Source of the DNA: Promethearchaeota archaeon
GTDB taxonomy: Archaea > Asgardarchaeota > Lokiarchaeia > Sigyniarchaeales > SOKP01
Length of the DNA stretch: 64,000 nt
Direction: 5' to 3'
Assembly: GCA_019057795.1 (NCBI GenBank)
Contig: JAHLWS010000031.1
Span: 1-64,000, forward strand
In this document: positions 35,319 to 44,557 of the stretch, one piece after another
How positions within the stretch are numbered: the first letter of the stretch is position 1
How the letters are laid out: each line of letters begins with the position of its first letter
The notes under the pieces: model-generated
Databases searched by the model: none
Seen by the model: only the letters and a program-made list of their open reading frames with translations
Told to the model about the DNA's origin: nothing
Position numbers and translations under genes: made by a program

Positions 35319-35468
35319 ATGATAGAATCAGAAATGAAAGATGGCGTACCTATGTGTACACTTGAAATGTATGAAAAAGATTTTGCAGATAGATACTTAG
35401 TACACGGAATTATTGAAAAATGGGCAAAGCAAGAAATAACCCAACATAACTTACTCGTAAGTTGGTAG
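35319..35468 (+). CDS. Possible 49-residue open frame
   Basis: ATG 35319 opens a 49-residue frame ending at TAG 35468. It contains GVPMCTLEMYEKDFADRYLV and HGIIEKWAKQEI, which has natural-looking composition, unlike the low-complexity frame on the other strand over the same DNA. No promoter or Shine-Dalgarno site is clear. It could be a small gene or the remnant of a larger one. Confidence 0.25.
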   Translation: MIESEMKDGVPMCTLEMYEKDFADRYLVHGIIEKWAKQEITQHNLLVSW

Positions 35469-35525
35469 GTGGCGTTACTCATTCCAATAAAAAATCCAAA
35501 AAAAATCTAAGTTAAACTTAGATAT

Positions 35526-36971
35526 TTATAGACCTAATTCTTTAGCGATTCTTTCGCCCCAGAATTTATCAGCTTTAGTAAAATGCCCGACCATGCGCTC
35601 TTGAATGTATTTAGGGACAGTTGTTAGACTATTTACAAGGTTTTGAATGAGTCGTTCCCTCTCATCATCTGGTAGTAATCTATAGAGATTACCTGGTTGA
35701 ATGAAATCTGCATCAACTCTAGGTTGATTATATCTATCGGCATCACCAGAAATTTTTAAAGGTGGTTCCTTAAAAGCAGGATTTTCTTTTGGACCACCAA
35801 AACTGTTTGGTTCATAAACCACAGCGTTTCCGGCATTTCCATCAAATCGCATAAAACCATCACGATGGTATGTGTTCACTTCTACCGCTTTTGGTCGATT
35901 AACGGGTAGCAATTGATAATTAACGCCAAGTCGATATCGATGAGCATCGGCATATGAAAAAAGCCTACCTTGGAGCATTTTATCAGGTGAAAAAGAAATT
36001 CCTGGTACTCTATTAGACGGATCAAAAGCAGCTTGTTCCACTTCTGCAAAATAATTAGAAGGATTCCGATTTAGCTCCATTATTCCCACTTTGATTAAGG
36101 GATAATCACCATGAGGCCATACTTTAGTTAAATCAAAGGGATTCCATTCAAAAGTTTCAGCTTCAATTTCTGGCATGATTTGTATGGATAATTCCCACTT
36201 TGGATAATCTCCCCTTTCAATTCTCTCAAAAAGATCACGAGTTCCCCAATCTGGATCAGTACCAGCAAGCTTATCTGCTTCTTCTTGTGTAAAGTTTTTA
36301 ATACCTTGCAGGGTTTTGAAGTGAAATTTGACCCAGAAACGTTCATCATTTGCGTTAATAAAACTATACGTGTGGCTCCCGTAACCATTCATGTGTGGAA
36401 AACCTCTGGGAATGCCGCGATCAGAGAAGAGTATAGTCACTTGGTGTAATGATTCAGGTACTAGGGACCAAAAATCCCACCACATTGTTTGAGACCGAAG
36501 GTTCGTTTGAGGCAGACGCTTTTGAGTGTGAATAAAATCGCTGAATTTCAGCGGGTCTCTTATAAAAAAGACGGGTGTATTATTACCGACTAAATCCCAA
36601 TTACCTTCTTCTGTATAAAACTTGATTGCAAAGCCTCTAACATCTCTCACCGTATCAGCTGAACCTCTTTCCCCTGCGACTGTTGAGAACCGAATAAAGA
36701 GCTCGGTCTTTTTTCCAACCTCAGAGAATATTTTTGCCTTCGTATATTTTGTAATATCATCTGTCACATTAAATGTACCGTATGCTCCAGCACCTTTAGC
36801 ATGTACAACTCGTTCAGGTATTCTTTCTCTTGCAAAAGTGGCTAATTTTTCGAGTAAGTGAACATCTTGCATTAGTACGGGACCTCTCTCTCCTGCAGTT
36901 ATTGAATTTTGATTGTCTACAACAGGCGCGCCCCCTGCCATGGTTAATGTTTTTTCCTTTTTATTTTTCAT
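35526..36971 (-). CDS. katA: Monofunctional haem catalase (KatA type)
   Basis: This 481-residue protein is a small-subunit catalase. The catalytic His is in [14 protein letters not shown] (about residues 54-67), the distal Asn in [15 protein letters not shown] (about 126-140), and the haem-ligand Tyr in [14 protein letters not shown] (about 332-345). It disproportionates hydrogen peroxide. All active-site blocks are intact and the length is normal. A Shine-Dalgarno GAGGA lies before the ATG. The gene is divergent from an Lrp-type regulator, with a 9-base inverted repeat over its probable TATA box. The closest families are bacterial and methanogen catalases, so gene transfer is likely. Confidence 0.96.
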   Translation of the reverse strand: MKNKKEKTLTMAGGAPVVDNQNSITAGERGPVLMQDVHLLEKLATFARERIPERVVHAKGAGAYGTFNVTDDITKYTKAKIFSEVGKKTELFIRFSTVAGERGSADTVRDVRGFAIKFYTEEGNWDLVGNNTPVFFIRDPLKFSDFIHTQKRLPQTNLRSQTMWWDFWSLVPESLHQVTILFSDRGIPRGFPHMNGYGSHTYSFINANDERFWVKFHFKTLQGIKNFTQEEADKLAGTDPDWGTRDLFERIERGDYPKWELSIQIMPEIEAETFEWNPFDLTKVWPHGDYPLIKVGIMELNRNPSNYFAEVEQAAFDPSNRVPGISFSPDKMLQGRLFSYADAHRYRLGVNYQLLPVNRPKAVEVNTYHRDGFMRFDGNAGNAVVYEPNSFGGPKENPAFKEPPLKISGDADRYNQPRVDADFIQPGNLYRLLPDDERERLIQNLVNSLTTVPKYIQERMVGHFTKADKFWGERIAKELGL

Positions 36972-37320
36972 AATAATTCCTCATTTTATTTGTTTTCAAT
37001 TTTTTAAACAATGTTAGTAATTCTAATCAAAATATAAGAAAAATTCTTATATAATTTTTTACTTTTATGTCTTCTCTCATTCTTTCCTACTGTCCTATTT
37101 TGATATCTATTTCGATGTGATTTTGCCTTTTTTATAGAATAATTTAATGAAGTGATGATGAAGTAGGAACATTTAATTAACTTTTATGAGATATTGTTAG
37201 ATACGGTTTCAGAAAAAATTTCGAAAAACGATAAAAATTAATAACAATTTTTCCCAATTGATCATAAGAACATTATAATTTTGTAAAGATATTAATAATA
37301 ATACAAGTGAGTTAATTGAA
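36972..37320. other. Divergent regulatory region, catalase / Lrp regulator
   Basis: About 350 bases between two divergent genes contain the inverted repeat at 37032-37052 and promoters in both directions. A rightward frame is not evident. The arrangement is typical of a regulator controlling its divergent neighbour and itself. Confidence 0.45.
37032..37052. promoter_or_regulatory. Inverted repeat over the catalase promoter
   Basis: ATATAAGAA and TTCTTATAT form perfect 9-base arms around AAA. Read leftward, the repeat contains TATATAAG, the likely TATA box of the catalase gene, about 75-80 bases before its ATG. A dimer bound here would block TBP, so it is a good candidate repressor site for the adjacent Lrp-type protein. 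Confidence 0.5.
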
Positions 37321-37740
37321 ATGGATGTTATAGACATTAAGATTTTAGAAGAATTAAAAATGGATAGTAGAATGTCGTTTAATGAAATCAGTAAGCGCAT
37401 TATGAAAACAGAAGCAACAGTTAGAAGAAGAGTGAAAAAATTGAGAGAAGATGGAATTATCAAGCGGTTTACAATAGATTATGAGATTGACACAAAACCT
37501 AAAACTTCCGCAACCATAAAAGTAGAGCCTGATTTCAAAGATATTAAGCGAATTTTGAGCGAATTAAAGGAAATTGAAGAAATAACGGCTATTTGGAGGT
37601 TATCTGGAGATTGTGGGCTTCTTATGAAAGTAGATATCGCATCTATCGAGCAGTTTAATCCGCTTATAGAGGATAAAATCTCTCAGGTTTCAGGAATAAA
37701 AATAGTAGAAACTTGTTTTATAACTGATATTATCAAATAA
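37321..37740 (+). CDS. Lrp/AsnC-family transcription regulator
   Basis: This 139-residue protein has an N-terminal winged helix (MDVIDIKILEELKMDSRMSF, then EISKRIMKTEATVRRRVKKL, to about residue 60) and a C-terminal RAM ligand-binding domain (about 65-139). Proteins of this family form dimers and octamers and bind palindromic AT-rich operators. It is divergent from catalase, and the 9-base inverted repeat between them is a plausible operator. Regulation of catalase is inference from position. The usual effectors are amino acids, but the family is diverse in archaea. Confidence 0.88.
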   Translation: MDVIDIKILEELKMDSRMSFNEISKRIMKTEATVRRRVKKLREDGIIKRFTIDYEIDTKPKTSATIKVEPDFKDIKRILSELKEIEEITAIWRLSGDCGLLMKVDIASIEQFNPLIEDKISQVSGIKIVETCFITDIIK

Positions 37741-37958
37741 CAAAAAATTTTTTTTACTAATCTTTTTTTAATCTAAACGAAAAAATTAACTTAGTTTTTA
37801 CATGAAAAATGGGGAAAAAGGCATTAAAATTCTAAAACCTTAAGCCTAACAAATTAAAAATTTTCCACAGTCACGTTTTTTTAATTATTTTGGGACGATA
37901 TAACGGACATAAGGAAATAAAATTTTCATTTAAAAATAATTAAAAGGTGATAAATATA

Positions 37959-38132
37959 ATGACTAGCGAAGTAAATTTTAGCCCAGAAATTTGCATTTTA
38001 TCGTGCCCATTTTCACACGCGTGTAGCCTTCCCAAAGTTGAAAGTTTATGCAATTTTCCAGATTATAAACTTTGCCCTGATTACGATTCCAAACTAAAAA
38101 GATTAAAATCCTCAACCAAAATCTTGCACTAA
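37959..38132 (+). CDS. Small Cys-rich protein (57 residues)
   Basis: ATG 37959 has a good Shine-Dalgarno AGGTGA 8-13 bases before it, so I prefer it to the in-frame start at 37947. The 57-residue product has five cysteines in ICILSCPFSHACSLP and LCNFPDYKLCPDY, followed by a basic tail. It may bind a metal. It lacks the MCNxCxC opening and CSIVGY block of the trio at 33019-33737 and is probably unrelated. It lies about 220 bases after the Lrp regulator on the same strand. No family is known to me. Confidence 0.55.
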   Translation: MTSEVNFSPEICILSCPFSHACSLPKVESLCNFPDYKLCPDYDSKLKRLKSSTKILH

Positions 38133-38286
38133 TTAAAATCTAAACCCCTGAAACTGAGAATTTTATAATATTTTTTAAAAATCAGGTCAATTCAAGTCTT
38201 AGTTTAAGCATTCATAGTTTAGATTGGACTTTTGAAACTAACGAAATGCAAATACTAAGTAGCTAAAACCTAAGAAAAGAAAAAGA

Positions 38287-38589
38287 TTATACCTCTTTTT
38301 CCATCAATATCTCGTTTAAAACGATATCGAGCTCAATATCGGAGTCTCTTATCTTTTTAACGACTTTCCTTAAACCATAATCGTTTAACATTAGTTCAAT
38401 AATGTTTTTATATAACCCGACTATGTTTTCCTTGCCCGCTTCGTAATAAATTTGATCATCTTTATCAGCAAGGCCAATGTTTAGGATATCGTACAATCCC
38501 TTAATGGACTCCTTAATATCGTGGAAATTCTTCTCGGCTTTTTCTACACTACCATTCGTAAAATTTGTTTGAGGCATTTTTTTAATCAC
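38287..38589 (-). CDS. Hypothetical helical protein (about 100 residues)
   Basis: This short acidic-to-neutral helical protein has no cysteines, signal or membrane span. Central segments are IKGLYDILNIGLADKD and NIVGLYKNIIELMLNDYGLR, suggesting a small helical bundle. The start could be the second Met (MPQTNF). I do not recognise a family. It is leftward, convergent with the Cys-rich gene, with a long empty stretch upstream. It is probably real on composition and on the length of the frame. Confidence 0.5.
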   Translation of the reverse strand: MIKKMPQTNFTNGSVEKAEKNFHDIKESIKGLYDILNIGLADKDDQIYYEAGKENIVGLYKNIIELMLNDYGLRKVVKKIRDSDIELDIVLNEILMEKEV

Positions 38590-39071
38590 TATGTTTCAAT
38601 AATAATTCTGAATATATAAATGATTACTATTTTCGACTATTTCGTGTCAATTCACGATCAGCAAATGTAAACAAATCTAATGGTGTTGACGAATATCATA
38701 AGTGAAAATATTAAAATAATAAAAAGAAAAATATCGAGATTGGAAATAAAAAAAGCTTTAGGTATTATGATAATCAAAAATATATTAAGTCGATCGAGGA
38801 ATCTCGTCTTTTTTAACTCTTTTGATCAATAAAAAAAAGAAAAATGAAGAAAAAGTAAATTTTTAGAGCATCATTTTTTAAAAAACAATAAACTAAAAAA
38901 GCTAATACTTAACATAGTTCTCTTTTTTAGAACACAAAATATAAGAAAAAAAACTTTTCTGAGATTTTTCTTCCAATTTTATATTAGAAGTGATCCAAAG
39001 GCTGGTAACACAACCTGTTGTTTTTTTATCGAGTGATTTCAATAATTAATAAAAATGTTAAAAAAGAAAAC
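38590..39071. other. Intergenic region with no gene seen
   Basis: About 480 AT-rich bases lie between the 3' end of the leftward GMP synthase gene and the start of the next leftward gene. I see no open frame worth reporting, no tRNA and no clear inverted repeat. It probably holds only the terminator of one gene and the promoter of the other. Confidence 0.4.
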
Positions 39072-40259
39072 TTACACGTATTCGATTGTTGCCGGGGGTT
39101 TGGGAGTGATGTCAAAATAGATGTTTTTTGTATCGGGGATTTCAAGCAATTTGTATTTTATTTCTTCAATTAATTCGATTGGTAAATTTGTAACGCTTGC
39201 CGTCCTTGCGTCGATGCTATTGATAGATCGGATGATGACGTCGTAAATTCCTTCGTGGCTTTCATAAAGCTCGTAAAGTATCCTGGCATATCCTTTTATT
39301 TGGGAAGAAAAATGTACTAATTTTTTAAAATCCCATTCGCCTTTAATCGATAAAGGGACTTCGTAAGTTCTTTGGTCGTTAATAATTCCGGTTACTTTTC
39401 TTAATAGTACATCCGTGGTTGTCGCTGCAAACGCTTGAAATGGTTCTTGCTCTCCCTTATCGTTAATTATCATAGGTTTGCCAAATTTTTCAGTATAATA
39501 ATCGTCAACTGTTGATTCAACAATATCGTGGACTTTTTTTTCAAATTTCAAATTTACTGAAGTGACTGGACCAATAATACGAGCCGAGAGCGCTGGACCT
39601 GGAAAAGCTTTTCGATAAACTAATTCGTTAGGCATTTTAAAATACTCGAGAACTTTTCTTACTTCCGGTTTCGTAAGACTTGCTACAGGTTGTACAGTTG
39701 CCTCTACGTCGTATTCAATATCCAAATTGTGTTGACTTTTGACGAATCCTCGAATATTTTTGTTTTTTAAAGAAATTTCCTCCTTTAAAGACATGGTTTC
39801 TTTTAGATCTGAGATTTTAACGCCAAAGCTTTCTTCAATATCTGGTAAAATGGTACCATCAGATAGTAGGTCGCATTTTTCTTCTTTAATAACTTTGCTA
39901 ATTGTATCTGAGTAAGCGTCTTTGAATAATTTTCTTTTTGCTTCGGCATCCTCTTCTCCAAAAATTTTAGGAAGAAATTTCTCCCTGATATCTACCACCA
40001 TAACTTCTGGAAATAGCTTTTTAATATTTTCTCTTTCTTCGACCCCCCTAATTATTCGCATAAGGCCATGATCGATAAAAACCGGAATTGTATTGATGTT
40101 TGCTTCTTTAAGCAGAAGATAAGTCGCAGAACTGTCGATCCCTCCAGAAAGGGCGCAAAAAACTTTTTTATCCTTCGCGTGCTTCTGTAAAAATGTTATT
40201 GCAGCCTTAACAAACTTTTCGGGTTCGCGGGGTGGATTTATTAATCGATGATTTAGCAT
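39072..40259 (-). CDS. guaAB: GMP synthase ATP-pyrophosphatase subunit (GuaA-B type)
   Basis: This 395-residue protein has the ATP-pyrophosphatase loop ALSGGIDSSATYLLL (about residues 36-50), DGTILPDIEESFG (about 133-145), the RKAFPGPALSARIIG dimer/nucleotide block (about 216-230) and the C-terminal PPATIEYV that closes the XMP site. It amidates XMP to GMP, taking ammonia from a separate glutaminase subunit as in other archaea. That subunit is not in this window. The protein is longer than the usual archaeal subunit of about 310 residues, with extra sequence around residues 240-290. It is a single leftward gene. Confidence 0.88.
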   Translation of the reverse strand: MLNHRLINPPREPEKFVKAAITFLQKHAKDKKVFCALSGGIDSSATYLLLKEANINTIPVFIDHGLMRIIRGVEERENIKKLFPEVMVVDIREKFLPKIFGEEDAEAKRKLFKDAYSDTISKVIKEEKCDLLSDGTILPDIEESFGVKISDLKETMSLKEEISLKNKNIRGFVKSQHNLDIEYDVEATVQPVASLTKPEVRKVLEYFKMPNELVYRKAFPGPALSARIIGPVTSVNLKFEKKVHDIVESTVDDYYTEKFGKPMIINDKGEQEPFQAFAATTTDVLLRKVTGIINDQRTYEVPLSIKGEWDFKKLVHFSSQIKGYARILYELYESHEGIYDVIIRSINSIDARTASVTNLPIELIEEIKYKLLEIPDTKNIYFDITPKPPATIEYV

Positions 40260-40397
40260 AAAATAAATAAAGTTAATTCATAAAAAAAGTGTATTTATTA
40301 ATTGGTTATGATTTGCCTAATTTTTTATAGAAGTTATTTGATGTAATATTTGATTCATTTACATTCAATTTCTAAAGAAAATTAAAGGTATAGCGAT

Positions 40398-40670
40398 ATG
40401 GCTGATACAATTTCCCCCGAATTAAGAGAAAAAATTGATTTAGTTGTCGAAAAAGCAATAGTAAGGCTAATCGAAAAAGCTTCAAAAGATCAATCGTTAG
40501 AGGAGTTAATAAAAACTCTAATAGTTGAAAAAGTAATGAGTAAACTTAAATCTTTAATGAATAGGTACATAGCGAAAAAAATAGCTAGAAAAGCAGTTGA
40601 AAGAATAGTCGATAGAATGTGGGATAGACACAGAGATAAATTAATGGCAAAGATTAGAGCGTTAAAATAA
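40398..40670 (+). CDS. Small basic helical protein
   Basis: This 90-residue protein is almost entirely charged helix: LREKIDLVVEKAIVRLIEKA, then MSKLKSLMNRYIAKKIARKAV and a very basic end, RMWDRHRDKLMAKIRALK. It has no cysteines. It could be an amphipathic coiled coil that binds nucleic acid or membrane. I do not recognise it. It is a lone rightward gene between two leftward ones, about 140 bases after the divergent guaAB start. The regular heptad-like spacing supports a real product. Confidence 0.6.
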   Translation: MADTISPELREKIDLVVEKAIVRLIEKASKDQSLEELIKTLIVEKVMSKLKSLMNRYIAKKIARKAVERIVDRMWDRHRDKLMAKIRALK

Positions 40671-40698
40671 TTTTCAATTAACTTCCTTTTTCAAAGAC

Positions 40699-41160
40699 CT
40701 AACGAGTTCTTTGATTTTTTTCAATATATCGCTGGTGATATTCTTCCGCTATAAAAAATTCTGAGACTGGTTTAATCTCCGTAACTATTGGTTTTTTATA
40801 TGTTCCAGCCTTTTTATGCCTAATTTTTGCCAGGAGGGCGTTTTTTTTCTGTTCTTCGTTATGATAAAATATGACAGATCTATATTGGGTGCCAATATCC
40901 CAACCTTGTCGATTAAGGCTCGTTGGATCGTGGATGTTCCAAAAAATGTTTAACAATTCTTCGTAAGACACAATAGAAGGATCGTAAACAATTTCAACTA
41001 CTTCGGCGTGCCCAGTTTCGCTCGAACACACGTCTTTATAGGTCGGATTTTTCAAAGTTCCGCCGCTGTAACCTACTCTTGTTGAGATAACGCCATTAGT
41101 TTTTCGAAATTTTTCTTCTATGCCCCAAAAACAGCCTGCTCCAAATGTTGCTTTCTCCAT
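40699..41160 (-). CDS. msrA: Peptide methionine sulfoxide reductase A
   Basis: This protein of about 153 residues has the MsrA active site GAGCFWGIEEKF at the N-terminus (catalytic Cys), then GYSGG, HAEVVEIVYDP and QYRSVIFYH. It reduces methionine-S-sulfoxide in proteins. I start it at ATG 41160, directly before the conserved opening, because the 13 residues upstream are not typical. The resolving cysteines at the C-terminus are missing (end RYIEKNQRTR), so it likely relies on another reductant. It is part of the oxidative-stress set in this window with catalase. Confidence 0.93.
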   Translation of the reverse strand: MEKATFGAGCFWGIEEKFRKTNGVISTRVGYSGGTLKNPTYKDVCSSETGHAEVVEIVYDPSIVSYEELLNIFWNIHDPTSLNRQGWDIGTQYRSVIFYHNEEQKKNALLAKIRHKKAGTYKKPIVTEIKPVSEFFIAEEYHQRYIEKNQRTR

Positions 41161-41296
41161 AGTTATATTTAGGATTAAAAAGAGGTTATTAATAAACAAT
41201 TGGATAATTTCTTATAAACAAAAACGACTAAACGCAAATATTTTTAAAATAGATATAGATAAAAGAAAAAATTTTAAAGGAAAATTTATTTAAGAA

Positions 41297-42937
41297 TTAC
41301 TTTTTTTGAGATTCTAAATCTTTTAATTCGCGATGAAGTACTTTTCCCACTATTGTTTTTGGAATTTCATCAATAAATTGTACGAAACGCGGATATTTAT
41401 CGCCTGCCATATTTTCTTTTGCCCAATTAATGATGTCTTGTTCGCTGATTCCCTTGTCCTTATATTCTTCCTTCAATACGATATATGCTTTAATGTTTTC
41501 GTTTCCCTTGTCATCAATTATTCCAATAACTCCGCATTCTTGAATTGCTTCGTGATAATATAAGAGATCTTCTACTTCAGTGGGGTAAACTGAATGTCCT
41601 TTATATTTGATCAAGTTCTTTAACCTATCTTTTATGACAAAATATCCGTCTTCATCCATTAAACCTAAATCTCCCGTCCATAACCAACCGTCTTTAATCG
41701 TATTTTTAGTTTCCTCTTCATGTTTATAGTACCCCCTCATCATTTGCGGCCCTCTTACTACTATTTCCCCTACCTCTCCGATTCCTAGCGTGTTGCCTTC
41801 AGCGTCACATATTTTTACGTCAGTATTAGGAAATGGCATTCCGATTGTGCCCAGTTTCAATTTGCCTTCGAATGGGTTTGCGGTAACGGCTGGAGACATT
41901 TCTGTTAAGCCGTATGCTTCTCGAAGCTTTGATCCTGTTAGTTCTTCAAATATTTTTCTTACATCATCTGGAAGTGGCCCTGCTGAGCTCAAGCAATACT
42001 TAATGCTAGACAAGTCATGATTTTGAATTCCTTCATAAATATTTAAATTGTTATAAATAGCAGCGACTCCTGGAAAGACGGTAACTTTAGTTGCTTCGAT
42101 GACTTCGATAACTTCGTGAGCCTCTCTGGGGTTGAATACGCACGCTAATTTCCACCCGTTATGGATGCACATGTTCATCATAAATCCCATATAAATATGG
42201 TAAAAGGGTAAAGCTGCGAGTAAAACCTCTTTTCCTAATTCTTTTTCAACAAACCATGCTTCAGCTTGAAAAATGTTTGCAGCAATACTTCCGTGTGTCA
42301 GCATTGCTCCTTTGGGGAATCCCGTTGTCCCACCCGTATATTGTAGCTGAGCTAAATCGTCTCGAGTGATCTCGACTACAGGCGGGTTTGGTAGAGTTTC
42401 TCTTATTAAATCTTCAAAAGTGGTTTCTCCTTCCATTGAAAACTCAGGTGGAGCCATAGGATCTGGACTTAGATAAGGGCCTAAATTGCTATAAAACTTA
42501 TGTGTTACACCAGTATCTTTAATTATAGGATCTACTAATCCCATAAAGCCCTCCCAGCCAATATATACTTTTGCGTCGCTATCGATTAGCTGTCGTTTTA
42601 TCTCTAATTTCTTAAACAAAGGTGAGATTGGCGTAACTATGCCCCCTATTTTTAAAATACCATAATAGTAGGCTATGAATGCGGGGTTATTAGTAAATTG
42701 GATTGCAACGCAATCACCTTTCTTTATGCCAAGTTCGGTTAATTTAGTCGCAACTCGGTAAACAATGTCAAGCAACATAGTATATGTGAGTTCGAACCCC
42801 ATGAAATATGTTACAATGTTATCTGGGTAAGTTTTCACAGAATCTTCAAGAAAATCAATTAATGTTTTGTCTGGGATGTCAACTTCTTTTGGAACACCCT
42901 CTGGCCAATGTTTGTAATAAATTTTTTGATCTGACAT
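41297..42937 (-). CDS. AMP-forming acyl-CoA synthetase
   Basis: This 546-residue member of the adenylate-forming family has A3 motif LQYTGGTTGFPKGAML (about residues 190-205), A5 YGLTEMSP (about 342), A8 WLWTGDLGLMDEDGYF (about 425-440) and the catalytic Lys near the end in PKTIVGKVLHREL. It activates a carboxylic acid to acyl-CoA, most like medium/long-chain fatty acid or 4-coumarate ligases. Substrate is not determined by sequence. Two enoyl-CoA hydratase genes further along the window suggest acyl-CoA metabolism. It is a single leftward gene. Confidence 0.9.
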   Translation of the reverse strand: MSDQKIYYKHWPEGVPKEVDIPDKTLIDFLEDSVKTYPDNIVTYFMGFELTYTMLLDIVYRVATKLTELGIKKGDCVAIQFTNNPAFIAYYYGILKIGGIVTPISPLFKKLEIKRQLIDSDAKVYIGWEGFMGLVDPIIKDTGVTHKFYSNLGPYLSPDPMAPPEFSMEGETTFEDLIRETLPNPPVVEITRDDLAQLQYTGGTTGFPKGAMLTHGSIAANIFQAEAWFVEKELGKEVLLAALPFYHIYMGFMMNMCIHNGWKLACVFNPREAHEVIEVIEATKVTVFPGVAAIYNNLNIYEGIQNHDLSSIKYCLSSAGPLPDDVRKIFEELTGSKLREAYGLTEMSPAVTANPFEGKLKLGTIGMPFPNTDVKICDAEGNTLGIGEVGEIVVRGPQMMRGYYKHEEETKNTIKDGWLWTGDLGLMDEDGYFVIKDRLKNLIKYKGHSVYPTEVEDLLYYHEAIQECGVIGIIDDKGNENIKAYIVLKEEYKDKGISEQDIINWAKENMAGDKYPRFVQFIDEIPKTIVGKVLHRELKDLESQKK

Positions 42938-43123
42938 AATTTTACTTTTATATAATATGTTATTTATTATTTTTGTTCTGAATATAAGTTAAAATTATGC
43001 TTAAGTACGGAAGAATTATTAACCTAGATATTAAGATATTCAGATAAAATTTTTAATGATTAATCTTTTAAAGGATTATTAATATAATTCGAAGAAAAAC
43101 AACGTTATATTATTGTTAATGAG

Positions 43124-43669
43124 GTGTTCAAAATCGACCGAGATGGTGCTTTTAAATTATGTATTTTTGGAGATGGTGGAGTTGGAAAGACTACTCTTAT
43201 TCAAAGATATCTTACCAAAGTATTCGATGAAGATTTAAAAATGACGATTGGTGCAGATTTCTCTATTAAAAAATTCGAAATTGAAGGGAAAAAAGTTGTC
43301 GTTCGAATATGGGATTTTGCTGGAGAGGAACGCTTCAGAGTTCTTTTACCTAGTTTTGCGAAAGGCGCTGATGGGGGGATCTTTATGTATGATATTTCAA
43401 GATATACAAGTATAAAGAACTTAAGAGATTGGCTCTCAATATTTGAAAGAAATGTGAGAGACAAACAAATAAAAATACCTATAATTATGGTTGGAGGTAA
43501 GTTGGATCTTGAGGATAAACGATCTGTTGAAACAGCTGAAGCTATTGAGTTGTCGAAAACCCACAATTTACAAGGTATTTATGAGTGTTCTTCTAAAACA
43601 GGAGTTAATGTGGAAGATATATTCGAACATATCACGCGTAAAATGATGGAAAAGGCTGGTATGCTTTAA
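43124..43669 (+). CDS. Ras/Rab-like small GTPase
   Basis: This 181-residue protein has G1 GDGGVGKTTL (about residues 16-25), the switch Thr in MTIGADFS, G3 WDFAGEERF (about 63-71) and G5 CSSKTG (about 156). G4 is GGKLDLE, where NKxD is usual. The start is GTG 43124, placed by homology, since the frame offers no ATG before the P-loop. It ends shortly after the last helix (MMEKAGML) with no prenylation motif or zinc ribbon. It is followed after 75 bases by a hydrolase gene on the same strand. Asgard GTPases of this type are presumed ancestors or relatives of Rab/Ras, with largely unknown roles. Confidence 0.92.
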   Translation: MFKIDRDGAFKLCIFGDGGVGKTTLIQRYLTKVFDEDLKMTIGADFSIKKFEIEGKKVVVRIWDFAGEERFRVLLPSFAKGADGGIFMYDISRYTSIKNLRDWLSIFERNVRDKQIKIPIIMVGGKLDLEDKRSVETAEAIELSKTHNLQGIYECSSKTGVNVEDIFEHITRKMMEKAGML

Positions 43670-43744
43670 TTTCTCTACTTTTTATAGGTAATAAATCCAA
43701 TCCTTTGGCTTTTAAACTAACTATATTAAAATGAATTTTTCGAG

Positions 43745-44557
43745 TTGAGTAGAAGCATAGAGTGGAAATCCGATTTTGTTACTAATAACGGAAATAAGAT
43801 TCATTATTATCGAACAGGAGGGGACAAACCTCCTGTATTACTTCTTCGTGGCATTATGGATAATGGATTGTGTTGGACACCTCTTGGTCGTGTTTTAGCT
43901 AGTGACTATGATGTGATTTTACCAGATGCTAGAGGTCATGGATTGACTCATATATCTGACGAAACATGGACTTACGAAGCAATGGCAGATGATGTTGTTC
44001 TACTAATTAAAGCCCTTAATGTAGATAAAATACAGTTAGTTGGTCACTCTATGGGGGCTGATACAGCTGCTTTAGTAGCAGCGAAATATCCCGATCTTAT
44101 TAAAAAGATTATTCTTGAAGATCCCGCCTTTAGTATAAGTGAAATATCATCGATTAAAAAATCTTCCTTTAAAATTGCGATGAAATTAATATTACCTCGA
44201 TTTTTAAATAATACATATGAAGAACTATTAAAGAAAGGGCATAAGCAAACCCCATTATGGTCTGACGAAGATTTAAAACCCTGGGCAGAGTCAAAAATTC
44301 AATTTAGGGAGAAAGATCCTAATTTAATATTTAAAATGTTTAAAAATGAATATAAATGGGAGGAAATAATTAAAAAAATCTCTTGTCCAATTCTACTCAT
44401 CACCGCGGATAAAGGATTAACCTCAGACAAGTTAGCATAGAAAGTAATGGATGTGAGTAAAGCCGGAAAATGGGTGAAAATCGAAGGCGCAGGCCATAGC
44501 ATTCGGAGAGAGCAATTTAAACAATATGTTCAAATTACTAAAGAATTTTTAGACTAA
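43745..44557 (+). pseudogene. Alpha/beta hydrolase interrupted by an in-frame TAG
   Basis: The frame starts at TTG 43745 and encodes an alpha/beta hydrolase: oxyanion region LLLRGIMDNGLCW (about 33-45), nucleophile elbow VGHSMGAD (about 99-106) and acid region ILEDPAF. At codon 232 there is a TAG (44438-44440). The same frame then continues without break for 38 residues to TAA 44555-44557. It carries GAGHSIRREQF, the catalytic histidine block. The downstream part is clearly homologous, so the TAG interrupts a once or still functional gene of 270 residues. Without readthrough the enzyme lacks its catalytic His. A nonsense mutation is the simplest view. Amber suppression is possible but unproven. 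Confidence 0.8.

Noticed and set aside
35126..35482. 118-codon leftward frame downstream of the flavodoxin gene
   Set aside because: Serine/isoleucine-rich shadow-like composition. The opposite strand holds a more protein-like short frame at 35319-35468.
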